The notes: generated by a model not told the origin, from the letters alone. 64,000 nt of DNA from Bradyrhizobium oligotrophicum S58 (GCF_000344805.1 NC_020453.1:6109001-6173000); one strand, 5' to 3'; positions 35,931 to 44,820 are shown, counted from the first letter of the stretch. Translations and numbers: made by a program.

Positions 35931-36992
35931 TCAGTTGAAGACGGGCTTGAACCCGTCCGGGGGAAGGATGTTCGCCGGCGGCACGGTGGCGACGTTGGCG
36001 GAGTCGACCACGAATATCTTCGGGCCGACATGCTTCACGTAGTCCTTGCCTTCGAGGATGCGCACGGCCTGGTCGACCGCGATCCGGCCTTGGATCACCA
36101 TGGAGTCGGCGGGCGCCGCCATGATCAGGCCGCGCTTGATGCCCTCATAGACGCCGGGCGTCATGTAGAAGGCGAGCAGATCGACCTTGCCCTTGAGGCC
36201 GCGTTCGCGGATCAGGCCCTGCGCCGCCTCGGCGGTCACGGCGGTGCCGGCGATGTAGCGGATGTTGGGCGCGGCCTGCAGGGCGTCCTCGACCAGCTTG
36301 GCCTGCACCTCCTTGCCGGTGTCGCCATATTTCGGCTCCAGCACCTTGATCGCCGAGCCCTTCACCGCATCCATGAAGCCCTTGTTGGCGGCCTCGACCC
36401 AGCCGGCACCGGCCGGACCAGGGAACCAGCCGACCACGACCTCGGGCGAGCCGGCCGGATGCTTCTTGGCGAGATAGCTGCCGGTCTCGGCGCCCATCGT
36501 GTAGAACGACACCAGCGACTTCGCCGAGACCTCAGGCGAGGAGATGCCGTTGACGAGGTCGATCACCGGGATCTTCTTCTTGGCGATCTCGCCGATCACC
36601 TTGTTGAGGCCGTCGGCCGAGATCGCGCCAATGATGACAGCATCGGTACCGCTCGCGACGCAATCCTCGATCTGCGAGATCTGCTTGTTGAGCTCGGTGT
36701 AGCCGCCAGCTTCGACCAGGTTCATCTTGACGCCGAGGCGCTTGCTCTCCTCCGCGACGCCATAATCGACGCCGAGCCAATAGGCGTCCTTCATATGCGG
36801 GAACGAGACGCACAGCTTCCACGGCTTGGAAGCTTTCTCCAGCGGCACATACTTCACGTCCCACGGCTTGCCGTCCGCCGCGAACGGCGGATCGATCTTG
36901 GCTGCGTCGTACGGATACCAGTCGGCGGCATGGGCGGTCGCCGACAGCACCAGCGCCGACGACGCCAAGAGAACACGGACCAAACTCTTCAT
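35931..36992 (-). CDS. periplasmic binding protein of an ABC importer (TorT-like)
   Basis: This 353-residue type I periplasmic binding protein has a signal peptide (MKSLVRVLLASSALVLSATAHA). Its sequence around LCVSFPHMKDAYWLGVDYG, GGYTELNKQISQIEDCVASGTDAVIIGAIS and GWFPGPAGAGW resembles the TorT subgroup, not ribose or galactose binders. TorT itself senses TMAO, yet here the gene sits with an ABC ATPase and permease, so it should deliver a small solute. No TorS-type kinase is in the window. It is 66 nt downstream of pxpC in the same operon. Confidence 0.87.
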   Translation of the reverse strand: MKSLVRVLLASSALVLSATAHAADWYPYDAAKIDPPFAADGKPWDVKYVPLEKASKPWKLCVSFPHMKDAYWLGVDYGVAEESKRLGVKMNLVEAGGYTELNKQISQIEDCVASGTDAVIIGAISADGLNKVIGEIAKKKIPVIDLVNGISSPEVSAKSLVSFYTMGAETGSYLAKKHPAGSPEVVVGWFPGPAGAGWVEAANKGFMDAVKGSAIKVLEPKYGDTGKEVQAKLVEDALQAAPNIRYIAGTAVTAEAAQGLIRERGLKGKVDLLAFYMTPGVYEGIKRGLIMAAPADSMVIQGRIAVDQAVRILEGKDYVKHVGPKIFVVDSANVATVPPANILPPDGFKPVFN

Positions 36993-37058
36993 TGAACTAC
37001 CCCTTTGTCATCTCAGTCGTGGAAATTCAGCACCGGCCGGTCGGCAACGAACGTACGG

Positions 37059-38030
37059 TCAGGCCAATGCCGCCCGGATCTTCTGCAGAAGAGCTTTGCG
37101 ATCAGCGCGCGCGGCCAGCGCGCCGTCCATGTCGATCTCGACGAAGCGCGTCGGCATGTTCGGCTGCAGCTGGCCGATCAGGTCCATGTCGGCCGAGATC
37201 ACCGTGCCGACCATGAAATAGCCGCCGCCGGAAACGGCATCGCGATGCAGGATGATCGGCTCCTTGCCGCCAGGCACCTGGATCGAGCCGTAGGGATAGC
37301 AGCTGTCGACGATGTTGGAGGGATCGGAGCCCGCACCGAACGGCTGCTCGCGCTCGACGAATTTCAACGCCTGGCCGCCACGGAAGCGATAACCCATGCG
37401 ATCGGCCTCCGGCGCGACCTTCCATTGGTCGGCGAAGAAGCTCTGCTGCGACTCCGGGAGAATGCGATGCCAGTACAGCCCCGGCAGCACGCGTAGTTCG
37501 GCTGGATGGCCGGGCATGCGGCGCAGCGCCTCCGGCACGCTCGCACCGGCCTTGCCGCTTGCCGCGGTACCAACCGGAAGTTCATCGCCTGCTGCAATGG
37601 CTCGGCCCTTGAAGCCGCCGAGCGCGCCGATCGGATAGGTCGAGCGGCTGCCGAGCGCGAGCGGCACGTCGATGCCGCCCGAAACCGAGATGATGATGCG
37701 CGCGCCGCTCTTGAGATAGTCGAAGCTGAGCACCTGCCCGGGCTTGACTTCAAGTGAAGTCCAGCCCGGCTGCTCGACGCCATCGAGCTTGATCGGCATC
37801 TCGGCGCCGGTCACTGCGATACGCACCGGCGCCGTGAATTCCAGCTGCGGGCCGATGAAGACGGCTTCCAGGCACGCCGCGCCCTCATCATTGCCGACCA
37901 GCATGTTGGCCGCGCGCAAGGCCAGCCGATCCATCGCGCCGCCGACGGGAATGCCGAGATGGAAGTAGCCGGGGCGGCCGAGGTCCTGCACCGTGGTCGA
38001 CAGGCCCGGATGAAGCACCTTGATGGTCAT
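37059..38030 (-). CDS. pxpC: 5-oxoprolinase subunit PxpC / biotin-dependent carboxyltransferase subunit (KipA-like)
   Basis: This 323-residue protein belongs to the KipA/PxpC family (carboxyltransferase domain, subdomain A and B). Signature parts are LQDLGRPGYFHLGIPVGGAMDRLALRAAN near the N-terminus, VTGAEM, and DSCYPYGSIQVPGGKEPIILHRDAVSGGGYFMVG. PxpB and PxpC form the complex that drives ATP-dependent opening of 5-oxoproline with PxpA. Here biotin carboxylase and carrier genes precede it, as for the carboxyltransferase of urea amidolyase. It overlaps pxpB by ATGA. Confidence 0.9.
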   Translation of the reverse strand: MTIKVLHPGLSTTVQDLGRPGYFHLGIPVGGAMDRLALRAANMLVGNDEGAACLEAVFIGPQLEFTAPVRIAVTGAEMPIKLDGVEQPGWTSLEVKPGQVLSFDYLKSGARIIISVSGGIDVPLALGSRSTYPIGALGGFKGRAIAAGDELPVGTAASGKAGASVPEALRRMPGHPAELRVLPGLYWHRILPESQQSFFADQWKVAPEADRMGYRFRGGQALKFVEREQPFGAGSDPSNIVDSCYPYGSIQVPGGKEPIILHRDAVSGGGYFMVGTVISADMDLIGQLQPNMPTRFVEIDMDGALAARADRKALLQKIRAALA

Positions 38031-38896
38031 GCCAGTGCTCCTTCCAGCTTGGCGTTGTAGCCGGTCATGTCCTTCTGGAAGTCGCGGAAGTCGAAGGTGA
38101 CGTCGCGGATCAACGGCGCGAAGCGGCCGGACGCGACCTCGCCGAGCGCATGGTCGTATTCGTCCTGCTTGATCGGCTTGAACTTGACGATGTCGCCGGG
38201 CCGGAAGAACACCATGAAGTCGCGCAGGTAGGAGATGCTCTGCTCGGGATCGAAGATCGGCATCGGCGTGATGCCGAACATCTGGTAGCCGCCGGCGCCG
38301 CGCACCGAATAGATGCAGGAGAAGCAGCCGCCATGGCCGATCGTGAGCTTCGGCGTGTCGGTGCGCGGCCGCAGATATTTCGGCACTTGAAGTTGCTTCG
38401 CCCGCTCGACCATCTGATACATGAAGGGCAGGCCGGCCACGAAGCCGACCATCGAGACGAACCAGGGCGAGCCGCTATGTGCCCTGATGAAGGCATCGAC
38501 ATCGGCGAGCCCGTTGACGCGGGCGGCATATTCGAGGTCGCTGGCGGTCGGGTCCTGATGCCGCTCGCGGAAGCGCATCAGGGTCTCGTGCGTCCAGGGG
38601 TCCTGATAGAACACCGGGATCTCGATGATCCGGGTCTTGATCACGGGCTCGGTCTTCGCCGCCGCGCTCTCGATGCCCTGCACCTCTTTCAAGATGTCAT
38701 TCGGCTTGATCAGGTCGGGATCGAACTTGATCTGGAACGAGGCATTAGCCGGGCAGATCTCGGTGACGCCCTTGATGCCGGCATCGCGGATCGCATTGGT
38801 CATCGACAGGCTCTTGAAGAAGGCATCGAGCGACATCGCTTCGTCGCATTCGACGAAGAGATGCTCGTCACCCCCGAACGAGTAGCGGGTCATCAT
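38027..38896 (-). CDS. pxpB: 5-oxoprolinase subunit PxpB (KipI-like carboxyltransferase subunit)
   Basis: This 289-residue protein is KipI/PxpB-like, the other half of the carboxyltransferase-like complex. Family marks are VFYQDPWTHETLMRF, the G-rich active-site segment FVAGLPFMYQM, and GHGGCFSCIYSVRGAGGYQMFGITP. It is longer than E. coli-type PxpB (about 220 residues). The ATG at 38896 overlaps the biotin carboxylase stop, and a second ATG at 38893 is also possible. The gene overlaps pxpC at its end. Confidence 0.88.
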   Translation of the reverse strand: MMTRYSFGGDEHLFVECDEAMSLDAFFKSLSMTNAIRDAGIKGVTEICPANASFQIKFDPDLIKPNDILKEVQGIESAAAKTEPVIKTRIIEIPVFYQDPWTHETLMRFRERHQDPTASDLEYAARVNGLADVDAFIRAHSGSPWFVSMVGFVAGLPFMYQMVERAKQLQVPKYLRPRTDTPKLTIGHGGCFSCIYSVRGAGGYQMFGITPMPIFDPEQSISYLRDFMVFFRPGDIVKFKPIKQDEYDHALGEVASGRFAPLIRDVTFDFRDFQKDMTGYNAKLEGALA

Positions 38897-40278
38897 CAGG
38901 CGTCCTCCCTGGCGCGGGCAAGCTGCGCGAAATCGGTCTCGAGCCACGGCTCGAGGAAGCGGGTGTGGGTGCAGCCATCCGTAACGCTGGGGTCACGCGC
39001 CAGCGCCGCATGCAGCGGAATGGTGGTGGGGATGCCGGTGATCGCCAGCCCGTCGAGTGCCGCGCGCAGGCGGGCCAGGCAATCGGCGCGGTCGTGCCCA
39101 CGCACGATCAGCTTGCCGAGCAGCGAATCGTAGAACGGCGGCACGTCGTAGCCTTCGAACAGCAGCGTATCGAAGCGGATGCCCTCGCCGTCCGGCACGA
39201 CGAGCTGCGTGATCCGGCCGGGCGCGGGCATGAAGCCCTTGTACGGATCCTCGGCATTGATCCGGCACTCGATGGCGTGGCCCTGGATGCGGATGTCGTC
39301 CTGCGTGACCGACAGCGTCGCCCCGCCCGCGATCTTCAACATCTCCTGCACCAGATCGAGCCCGGTGATCATCTCGGTGACGGGATGTTCGACCTGGATG
39401 CGGGTGTTGACCTCGATGAAGTAGAATTCGCTGGTCGCGTCGTCGTAGAGATATTCGACAGTGCCGGCGCCGCTGTAGCCGACGGCGCGGCCGAGCGCGA
39501 CGGCGCTGGCGCAGAGCCGCTGGCGGACGTCGTCCGGAAGCCCGATTGCGGGCGCCTCCTCCCAGACCTTCTGCCGCCGCCGCTGCAGCGAGCATTCGCG
39601 CTCATAGCAATGCACGACGTCAGTGCCGTCGCCCAAGATCTGCACCTCGACATGGCGGGCGCGCTCGATCACCTTCTCGATGTACAGTCCGCCGTCTCCA
39701 AAGGCGGCCGCCGCCTCGCTCGAGGCCTGCGGAAACTGTCGCGCAAATTCGTCGGCATCGCCGACGATGCGGATGCCGCGTCCGCCGCCGCCGGCCGCGG
39801 CCTTGATCATCACGGGGAAACCGATCCGCGCCGCGATCGCGATGGCCTCGTCGAGATCGGTGACGCGACCGTCCGAGCCCGGCACCGTCGGCACACCGGC
39901 CAGCGCCGCGACCTGGCGCGCCATCACCTTGTCACCGAGCAGCCGGATCGCGTCCGCGCTCGGGCCGACGAAGACGATGCCGGCCGCGGTCACCGCGTCA
40001 GCGAATTCGGCATTCTCGGCGAGAAAGCCGTAGCCGGGATGCACGGCGTCGACCTTGGCGGACTTGGCCGCGTTCACCACGGCGTCGATGTTGAGATAGG
40101 ATTTCTTGGCAGCCGGCGGCCCGATCTCGACGGTCTCGTCGGCGAGCTGCGCCGCCAGCGATCCGGCATCCGCGGTGCTGTGTGCGAGCACGGTGCGCAG
40201 GCCGAGCGCCTTCGCCGCGCGGATGATCCGCACCGCGATCTCGCCCCGGTTGGCGATCAGGACCGAGCGCAGGGTCAT
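38896..40278 (-). CDS. biotin carboxylase subunit (acetyl-CoA-carboxylase-type, AccC-like)
   Basis: This 460-residue ATP-grasp enzyme carboxylates biotin on a carrier protein. The N-terminal IANRGEIAVRIIRAAK, the glycine loop KAAAGGGGRGIR, the ATP-grasp NTRIQVEHPVTE and the C-terminal DSLLGKLIVRGHDR are present, so it looks fully active. It is a dedicated paralogue in the pxp operon and not necessarily the house-keeping AccC. It overlaps the carrier gene by ATGA and pxpB by one base. Its partner carboxyltransferase is inferred to be PxpB/C. Confidence 0.93.
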   Translation of the reverse strand: MTLRSVLIANRGEIAVRIIRAAKALGLRTVLAHSTADAGSLAAQLADETVEIGPPAAKKSYLNIDAVVNAAKSAKVDAVHPGYGFLAENAEFADAVTAAGIVFVGPSADAIRLLGDKVMARQVAALAGVPTVPGSDGRVTDLDEAIAIAARIGFPVMIKAAAGGGGRGIRIVGDADEFARQFPQASSEAAAAFGDGGLYIEKVIERARHVEVQILGDGTDVVHCYERECSLQRRRQKVWEEAPAIGLPDDVRQRLCASAVALGRAVGYSGAGTVEYLYDDATSEFYFIEVNTRIQVEHPVTEMITGLDLVQEMLKIAGGATLSVTQDDIRIQGHAIECRINAEDPYKGFMPAPGRITQLVVPDGEGIRFDTLLFEGYDVPPFYDSLLGKLIVRGHDRADCLARLRAALDGLAITGIPTTIPLHAALARDPSVTDGCTHTRFLEPWLETDFAQLARAREDA

Positions 40279-40514
40279 GCCTCGACCTCGGCGATCACCT
40301 GCCCGGCCATGATGGCATCGGCATCATCGACGGTGAAGCGGATGCCGTTCCCGCTGACGCCGGCTTTCACCTCATGAAACGACTTCATCACCTCGACGAG
40401 GCCGATCACGTCGTCGGCCGCGACGCTGTCGCCATCATTCTTGAACGGCGCGCTCTCCGGCGACGGCTTGCGGTAGAACACCCCGGGCAGCGGGGACTTG
40501 ATCTCAATGCTCAT
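40275..40514 (-). CDS. short biotin carboxyl carrier protein
   Basis: This 79-residue protein is a stand-alone biotinyl/lipoyl domain without the Pro/Ala-rich linker of house-keeping AccB. The acceptor lysine is expected at K44 in VEVMKSFHEV, a variant of the usual AMKM motif. Start MSIEIKSPLPGVF is the first beta strand of the fold. The gene follows pxpA after 7 nt and overlaps the biotin carboxylase gene by ATGA. It very likely ferries carboxybiotin between that enzyme and the PxpB/C complex. Confidence 0.88.
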   Translation of the reverse strand: MSIEIKSPLPGVFYRKPSPESAPFKNDGDSVAADDVIGLVEVMKSFHEVKAGVSGNGIRFTVDDADAIMAGQVIAEVEA

Positions 40515-40521
40515 GGGACAA

Positions 40522-41316
40522 CTATTCGCTTTGCGGTTTCTGGGGAACGATGTCGGAGACAGGCGCGATGCGGATGCCGCCCGCGATCAGCGTCTGGCGC
40601 ATCGCGCTGGCGATCTCGAAGGCGCCCGGCGTATCCGAATGGAAGCAGATCGATTCGAAGGCGACATCGATGTCGTCGCCCTCGATGGTGCGGACCTTGC
40701 CGGTCTGGCAGGCGCGCAGCACCTTGTCGGCAACGCCCTGCGGATCGAGCTTCTTGCCGTGGCGGGTGAAGACGATCGAGCCGGAGCGGTCGTAGTCACG
40801 GTCAGCATAGAACTCACGAATGACCGGCTGCCCCGCCTCCACCGCGACCCGGTAGGTCACCGAGATGTCCATGCAGAACACGAAGCTGTTCGGCGCCACT
40901 GTGCGCATCAGCTTGATGAAGGAGCGCGACAGCTGCTCGTTGGCCGCGAGCTCCATGTAGAGCGCGCCATGCGGCTTGACGTGCTGCAGGCTGCCGCCAT
41001 GCCGGCGCGCGAACTCTCTGATAGCGCCGACCTGGTAGACGATGTCGTTGATAAGCTCGTCGGCCGAGCCGTCGATGCGGCGGCGGCCAAAGCCCTGGAG
41101 ATCGCGATAGCCGGGATGCGCGCCGATGCCGACGCCGTGCTGGGTCGCGAGCCGCACCGTGGTGTCCATCAGGTTCGGATCGCCGGCGTGGAAGCCGGCG
41201 GCGATGTTCGCCGAGCTGATCAGCTCCATCAGCTTGGCATCCTCTGCGTCGCTCAGCCGCCAGGAGCCGAACGCTTCGCCCAGATCGCAATTGATATCGA
41301 CAGTCTTGACCGGCAC
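40522..41316 (-). CDS. pxpA: 5-oxoprolinase subunit PxpA (LamB/YcsF family)
   Basis: This 264-residue protein is the LamB/YcsF family subunit PxpA, which hydrolyses the phosphorylated 5-oxoproline ring. Conserved parts are [56 protein letters not shown] and [13 protein letters not shown] start at 41316 is chosen: it follows GAGGGAG and gives the family N-terminus VKTVDINCD, while the ATG upstream adds 28 unrelated residues. It is the first gene of the operon, and its promoter faces a LysR gene. Confidence 0.9.
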   Translation of the reverse strand: MPVKTVDINCDLGEAFGSWRLSDAEDAKLMELISSANIAAGFHAGDPNLMDTTVRLATQHGVGIGAHPGYRDLQGFGRRRIDGSADELINDIVYQVGAIREFARRHGGSLQHVKPHGALYMELAANEQLSRSFIKLMRTVAPNSFVFCMDISVTYRVAVEAGQPVIREFYADRDYDRSGSIVFTRHGKKLDPQGVADKVLRACQTGKVRTIEGDDIDVAFESICFHSDTPGAFEIASAMRQTLIAGGIRIAPVSDIVPQKPQSE

Positions 41317-41591
41317 GGATGCTCCCTCACCTGGCGCCGTCCGATTGCGCGGGGCAATGGCGTGACGACGGAAGCCGAGGTTAGGGACACCTACTCCCAT
41401 TGAAAATTATTATTGTTGGAAACTCATTTTCTCCTTTTTAGATTGACCTCTGAACGATCTTTGTGCGCAGCATCAATCTAGTATATTGAATTTACATGGA
41501 AAATAGCGCAGCCCATTTGCGATGCAACGTGCTTAAGGACTACTCAATTTGCTTTTTAAGAAGAAAGATGCCTCTGTATTCTGATCTTTGA
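41317..41591. promoter_or_regulatory. divergent A/T-rich promoter region between pxpA operon and lysR
   Basis: This 275-bp region is clearly A/T-richer than its surroundings (attgaaaattattattg at about 41400, ctagtatattgaatttac at 41477-41494, ctttttaagaaga at 41552). It must hold both divergent promoters, and the LysR protein probably binds here. No single perfect T-N11-A palindrome stands out, so the operator cannot be placed. Confidence 0.6.
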
Positions 41592-42509
41592 ATGGAGAAT
41601 TGCGTGGCCATCAGCCTGCGCCAGATCCGCTATTTCGTGGCCACCGCCGAGCAAGGACAGATCACCCAGGCCGCCTCGGCGCTGTCGATCTCGCAATCGG
41701 CGATCACGACCTCCATCAAGGAGCTTGAGGAAACCGTCGGCGCCGAGCTGTTCAGCCGTTCGCCGCAGGGCATGGAGCTGACGCCGATCGGACGCCAGTT
41801 CCTGTTTCATGCCTACGATATCCTCAACAAGGTCGAGGAAGCCACCTCGCTGCGCGTGCCGGCCGGCGACGTCGAGGGCAGCCTCACCCTGGCTGCGACG
41901 TACACCGTGATCGGCTACTTCCTCCCCAACCATCTCGAACGGCTGAAGCGCAACTACCCGCGCCTCAACATCCAGCTGTTCGAGCTGACGCGCGAGGCGA
42001 TCGAGGAGGGGCTGCTGTCGAACCGCTACGATATCGCGGTGCTGCTGACGTCGAACGTGCAGAACCCGGATCTCACCATGGAGACCCTGATCGGTTCGCG
42101 GCGGCGGCTGTGGGTGCCGTCGAAACATCGCCTGTTGCAGCAGGAAGCCGTCTCGCTGAAGGACGTCGCCGCCGAGCCCTACATCATGCTGACGGTCGAC
42201 GAGGCCGCGCACACCTCGCTGAAGTACTGGAGCAAGACGGCCTTCCAGCCCCACGTCGTACTGCGGACGTCGTCTGTGGAAGCGGTGCGCTCGATGGTCG
42301 CCAACGGCCAGGGCGTCGCGATCCTGTCCGACATGGTGCTGCGTCCGTGGTCGCTGGAGGGACGACGGATCGAAACCATCGTGCTCAGCGATCCCGTCCC
42401 GGCGATGGATATCGGCTTGGCATGGCGGCGGAACATCGAGTTCACCCCGGCCATGGAGGTGTTCCGCTCCTATTTCCGCCAGGCGTTCTACATTCCGACC
42501 TTGCGATAA
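41592..42509 (+). CDS. LysR family transcriptional regulator
   Basis: This 305-residue protein has the LysR winged helix-turn-helix at residues 8-66 (LRQIRYFVATAEQGQITQAASALSIS..) followed by a periplasmic-binding-like effector domain. The DNA-binding part is standard. It is transcribed divergently from the pxpA operon and is the natural candidate to control it with 5-oxoproline or a related substrate as inducer. That control is inferred from position. Confidence 0.92.
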   Translation: MENCVAISLRQIRYFVATAEQGQITQAASALSISQSAITTSIKELEETVGAELFSRSPQGMELTPIGRQFLFHAYDILNKVEEATSLRVPAGDVEGSLTLAATYTVIGYFLPNHLERLKRNYPRLNIQLFELTREAIEEGLLSNRYDIAVLLTSNVQNPDLTMETLIGSRRRLWVPSKHRLLQQEAVSLKDVAAEPYIMLTVDEAAHTSLKYWSKTAFQPHVVLRTSSVEAVRSMVANGQGVAILSDMVLRPWSLEGRRIETIVLSDPVPAMDIGLAWRRNIEFTPAMEVFRSYFRQAFYIPTLR

Positions 42510-42554
42510 ACGCTGCTTCGACGAGCTGATTGGAGCAGCCGCTCGCCACTCGGC

Positions 42555-42674
42555 CGTCCTTCGAGACGCCCGCCTACGGCGGGCTCCTCGGGACGAGGAT
42601 CCAAGACGTGGCGAGATCTGGCCCCTCATGGTGAGGAGCGCCGCCCTTGCGGCGCGTCTCGAACCATGAGGCCC
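42555..42674. repeat. dispersed inverted repeat ('cctcatggt' type)
   Basis: cctcatggt (42624-42632) pairs with accatgagg (42663-42671). Inside lies gcgccgc-cctt-gcggcgc, and upstream pieces (gagacgcccgcctacggcgggctcctc) match the inner part in inverted order. This element is frequent in Bradyrhizobium. It fills much of the 324-bp gap after lysR; the rest of the gap carries the operator described next. Confidence 0.8.
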
Positions 42675-42738
42675 GTGACCCTGACGCGGGCAGCCCGCGC
42701 CTGATCTTCGTGCACGCCGTCCGCTTGCCGGGAGCATT

Positions 42739-42754
42739 CATTCGTGTACGAATG
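42739..42754. promoter_or_regulatory. palindromic operator upstream of the enamidase gene
   Basis: cattcgt - gt - acgaatg is a palindrome with 7-bp perfect arms, 79 nt before the enamidase ATG. The same TTCGT-N2-ACGAATG core occurs at 52660-52673 upstream of the 6-hydroxynicotinate reductase-like gene, ten kilobases away, and a degenerate copy precedes nicA. The size and form fit a MarR or GntR operator; the MarR gene at 44305 is the local candidate. Confidence 0.65.
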
Positions 42755-42833
42755 ACCAAAACCGGCTTGATGCTGCGCCGCGTGCAGGCGCAAACTGCCG
42801 CGAACTGCTTTGCCAGGAGAGAAGGACATCCCG

Positions 42834-44030
42834 ATGGCCCATGACGCGCCGCAAGCAACCGGTCCCAGCAAGCTGGTGATCCGCAACATCGGCTTGATGC
42901 TGTCAGGCGCCATGGAACGGCCGATCCTGGACGCCGACACGATCGTCGCCGAGAACGGCAAGATCACCGCCATCGGCCGCTTCAAGGACGTCGATACTTC
43001 GGGCGCCACCACAATCGTCGACGCGCATGGCACGACCGTCGCGCCAGGCCTGATCGACAGCCACGTCCATCCGGTCGCGGGCGATTGGACGCCGCGGCAG
43101 AACCAGAGCAACTGGATCGACTCCTATCTGCATGGCGGCGTCACCACGATGATCTCGGCCGGCGAGGTCCACATGCCCGGCCGCCCGCGCGACGTCGTCG
43201 GCCTGAAGGCGATGGCGATCTTCGCGCAGCGCGCGTTCTGGACGCTCCGTCCCGGCGGCGTGAAGGTGCATGCCGGCGCGCCGGTCATCGAATGCGAGAT
43301 GGTCGAGGACGACTTCAAGGAGCTCGCCGCGGCCGGCGTCAAGCTGCTCGGCGAGGTCGGCCTCGGCGGCGTCAAGGACGGCCCGACCGCGCGCAAGATG
43401 GTCGGCTGGGCGCGCAAATACGGCATCCAGAGCACCATCCATACCGGCGGCCCGTCGATCCCCGGCTCCGGCCTGATCGACAAGGACGTGGTCCTGGAAG
43501 CCGGCACCGACGTGATCGGGCACATCAATGGCGGCCACACCGCCCTGCCCGACGACCAGATCCGCTGCATCTGCGAGGGCTGCAAGGCCGGCCTCGAGCT
43601 CGTTCACAACGGCAATGAGCGCTCGGCGCTGTTCACCTTGCGCACCGCGCGCGAAATGAACGAGCTCAGCCGCGTCATCCTCGGCACCGATGCGCCGGCC
43701 GGCTCCGGCGTACAGCCGCTCGGCATCCTCAGAATGGTGTCGCTGCTGTCCTCCCTCGGCGACGTCCCAGCCGAGATCGCGTTCTGCTTCGCCACCGGCA
43801 ACACCGCGCGGATGCGCGAGCTCGATTGCGGCCTGATCGAAATCGGCCGCTCTGCCGATTTCGTCATCATGGACAAGGCGCAGCACTCGCCGGCCAACAC
43901 CCTGCTCGACAGCGTCCAGCTCGGCGATCTCCCCGGCATTGGCATGACCATCATCGACGGCATCGTCCGCACCCAGCGCAGCCGCAACACGCCGCCGGCG
44001 ACGAAGATCCCGGAGATCGTGGCGAAGTAG
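42834..44030 (+). CDS. ena: enamidase-like amidohydrolase (6-oxo-1,4,5,6-tetrahydronicotinate hydrolase)
   Basis: This 398-residue protein closely resembles the enamidase Ena of Eubacterium barkeri, as remembered: SHVHPVAGDWTPRQ, HGGVTTMISAGEVHMPGRP, HTGGPSIPGS, HINGGHTALPD and GTDAPAGSG match in order. Ena opens the ring of 6-oxo-1,4,5,6-tetrahydronicotinate to 2-formylglutarate and ammonia with a binuclear metal site. Here HxH, the glutamate in GEVGLGG and later His and Asp residues supply the ligands. No signal peptide, so it is cytosolic. The ATG at 42834 follows GAGAAGGA. It lies beside the reductase operon and NicAB genes, which strongly supports the role; activity is unproven. Confidence 0.85.
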   Translation: MAHDAPQATGPSKLVIRNIGLMLSGAMERPILDADTIVAENGKITAIGRFKDVDTSGATTIVDAHGTTVAPGLIDSHVHPVAGDWTPRQNQSNWIDSYLHGGVTTMISAGEVHMPGRPRDVVGLKAMAIFAQRAFWTLRPGGVKVHAGAPVIECEMVEDDFKELAAAGVKLLGEVGLGGVKDGPTARKMVGWARKYGIQSTIHTGGPSIPGSGLIDKDVVLEAGTDVIGHINGGHTALPDDQIRCICEGCKAGLELVHNGNERSALFTLRTAREMNELSRVILGTDAPAGSGVQPLGILRMVSLLSSLGDVPAEIAFCFATGNTARMRELDCGLIEIGRSADFVIMDKAQHSPANTLLDSVQLGDLPGIGMTIIDGIVRTQRSRNTPPATKIPEIVAK

Positions 44031-44044
44031 TTGCCACAGGCACC

Positions 44045-44118
44045 GTCATTGCGAGCGCAGCGAAGCAATCCAGGGCGCCGCGCGTGACTCTGGATTGCTT
44101 CGCTGCGCTCGCAATGAC
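44045..44118. repeat. dispersed repeat with perfect 29-bp inverted arms
   Basis: gtcattgcgagcgcagcgaa... at 44045-44073 is the exact reverse complement of 44090-44118, with a 16-nt loop. This element is very common in Bradyrhizobium intergenic regions. It stands between two convergent genes, the enamidase and the MarR regulator, and could act as a two-way terminator. Confidence 0.92.
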
Positions 44119-44192
44119 GCGGTGGGCTTGAGGACGATCACGCGAACTAGCAAACGCCTGCCCAATCGCGTCAATCATCAACGGCGTTCTCC

Positions 44193-44294
44193 GCCGTCAT
44201 TCCGGGGCGTGCGCAGCACGAGCCCGGAATCCATACTGACGATCGTGGCTATGGATTCCGGGCCCATCGCTTCGCGATGTCCCGGAATGACGGC
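44193..44294. repeat. dispersed nested inverted repeat ('gtcattccggg' type)
   Basis: Outer arms gccgtcattccggg (44193-44206) and its complement (44281-44294) enclose inner arms cccggaatccata (44223-44235) and tatggattccggg (44250-44262). The same family as the element at 8059-8141. It ends 11 nt before the MarR stop. Confidence 0.9.
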
Positions 44295-44304
44295 GAGTAT
44301 GGAA

Positions 44305-44820
44305 CTACCGCAGCCTGTTCAACAGCCCCAGCAGCGTCTCGCGCTCCTTGGCATCGAGCGGCGCCAGCGTCTCCTTGGAGATCGCGAGCGCCAGCGGAGC
44401 GGTCTTCTCGGCGAGCTGCTGGCCGGCGCGGGTCAGGCTGACGAGCAGCCGCCGGCCGTCCTGTGGGTCGGAGCTCGTCTCGGTGAGACCGCGCGCCGTC
44501 AGCCGGTCGATGACGCCCTTGATGGTCGCGACATCCATCGCCGTGAGCCGTCCGAGCTGGTTCTGTGAGCACGGCCCGGTCTCGACCAGCTTCGACAGCG
44601 CCGCCCATTGCGTCGGCGTCAGATTGCTGCCGATGTCGCGCGCGAAGATCATGGTGTGGCGCTGCCACACCTGACGGAGGATGAATCCGATCTGGTCGTC
44701 CAGCACATAAGCCGCGCGGGCCGGCTTGGCCGCAGCCTTCGCGCCAGGCTTGGCCTGCGGCTTCGGTGCGGTTTTCGTTGCGGCTTTCGCCGATCGCTTC
44801 AGCGTGGCGCTCTTGGCCAT
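44305..44820 (-). CDS. MarR family transcriptional regulator of the nicotinate cluster
   Basis: This 171-residue protein has a Lys/Ala-rich N-terminal extension (about 35 residues) and a MarR-type winged helix domain: LTPTQWAALSKLVE, CSQNQLGRLTAMDVATIKGVIDRL, and wing GLTETSSDPQDGRRLLVSLT. The ATG at 44820 lies 13 nt after livF, so it is the last gene of the reductase-transporter operon. In Pseudomonas the MarR protein NicR senses 6-hydroxynicotinate. By analogy this regulator may bind the TTCGT-N2-ACGAA palindromes near both ends of the cluster. Confidence 0.87.
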   Translation of the reverse strand: MAKSATLKRSAKAATKTAPKPQAKPGAKAAAKPARAAYVLDDQIGFILRQVWQRHTMIFARDIGSNLTPTQWAALSKLVETGPCSQNQLGRLTAMDVATIKGVIDRLTARGLTETSSDPQDGRRLLVSLTRAGQQLAEKTAPLALAISKETLAPLDAKERETLLGLLNRLR

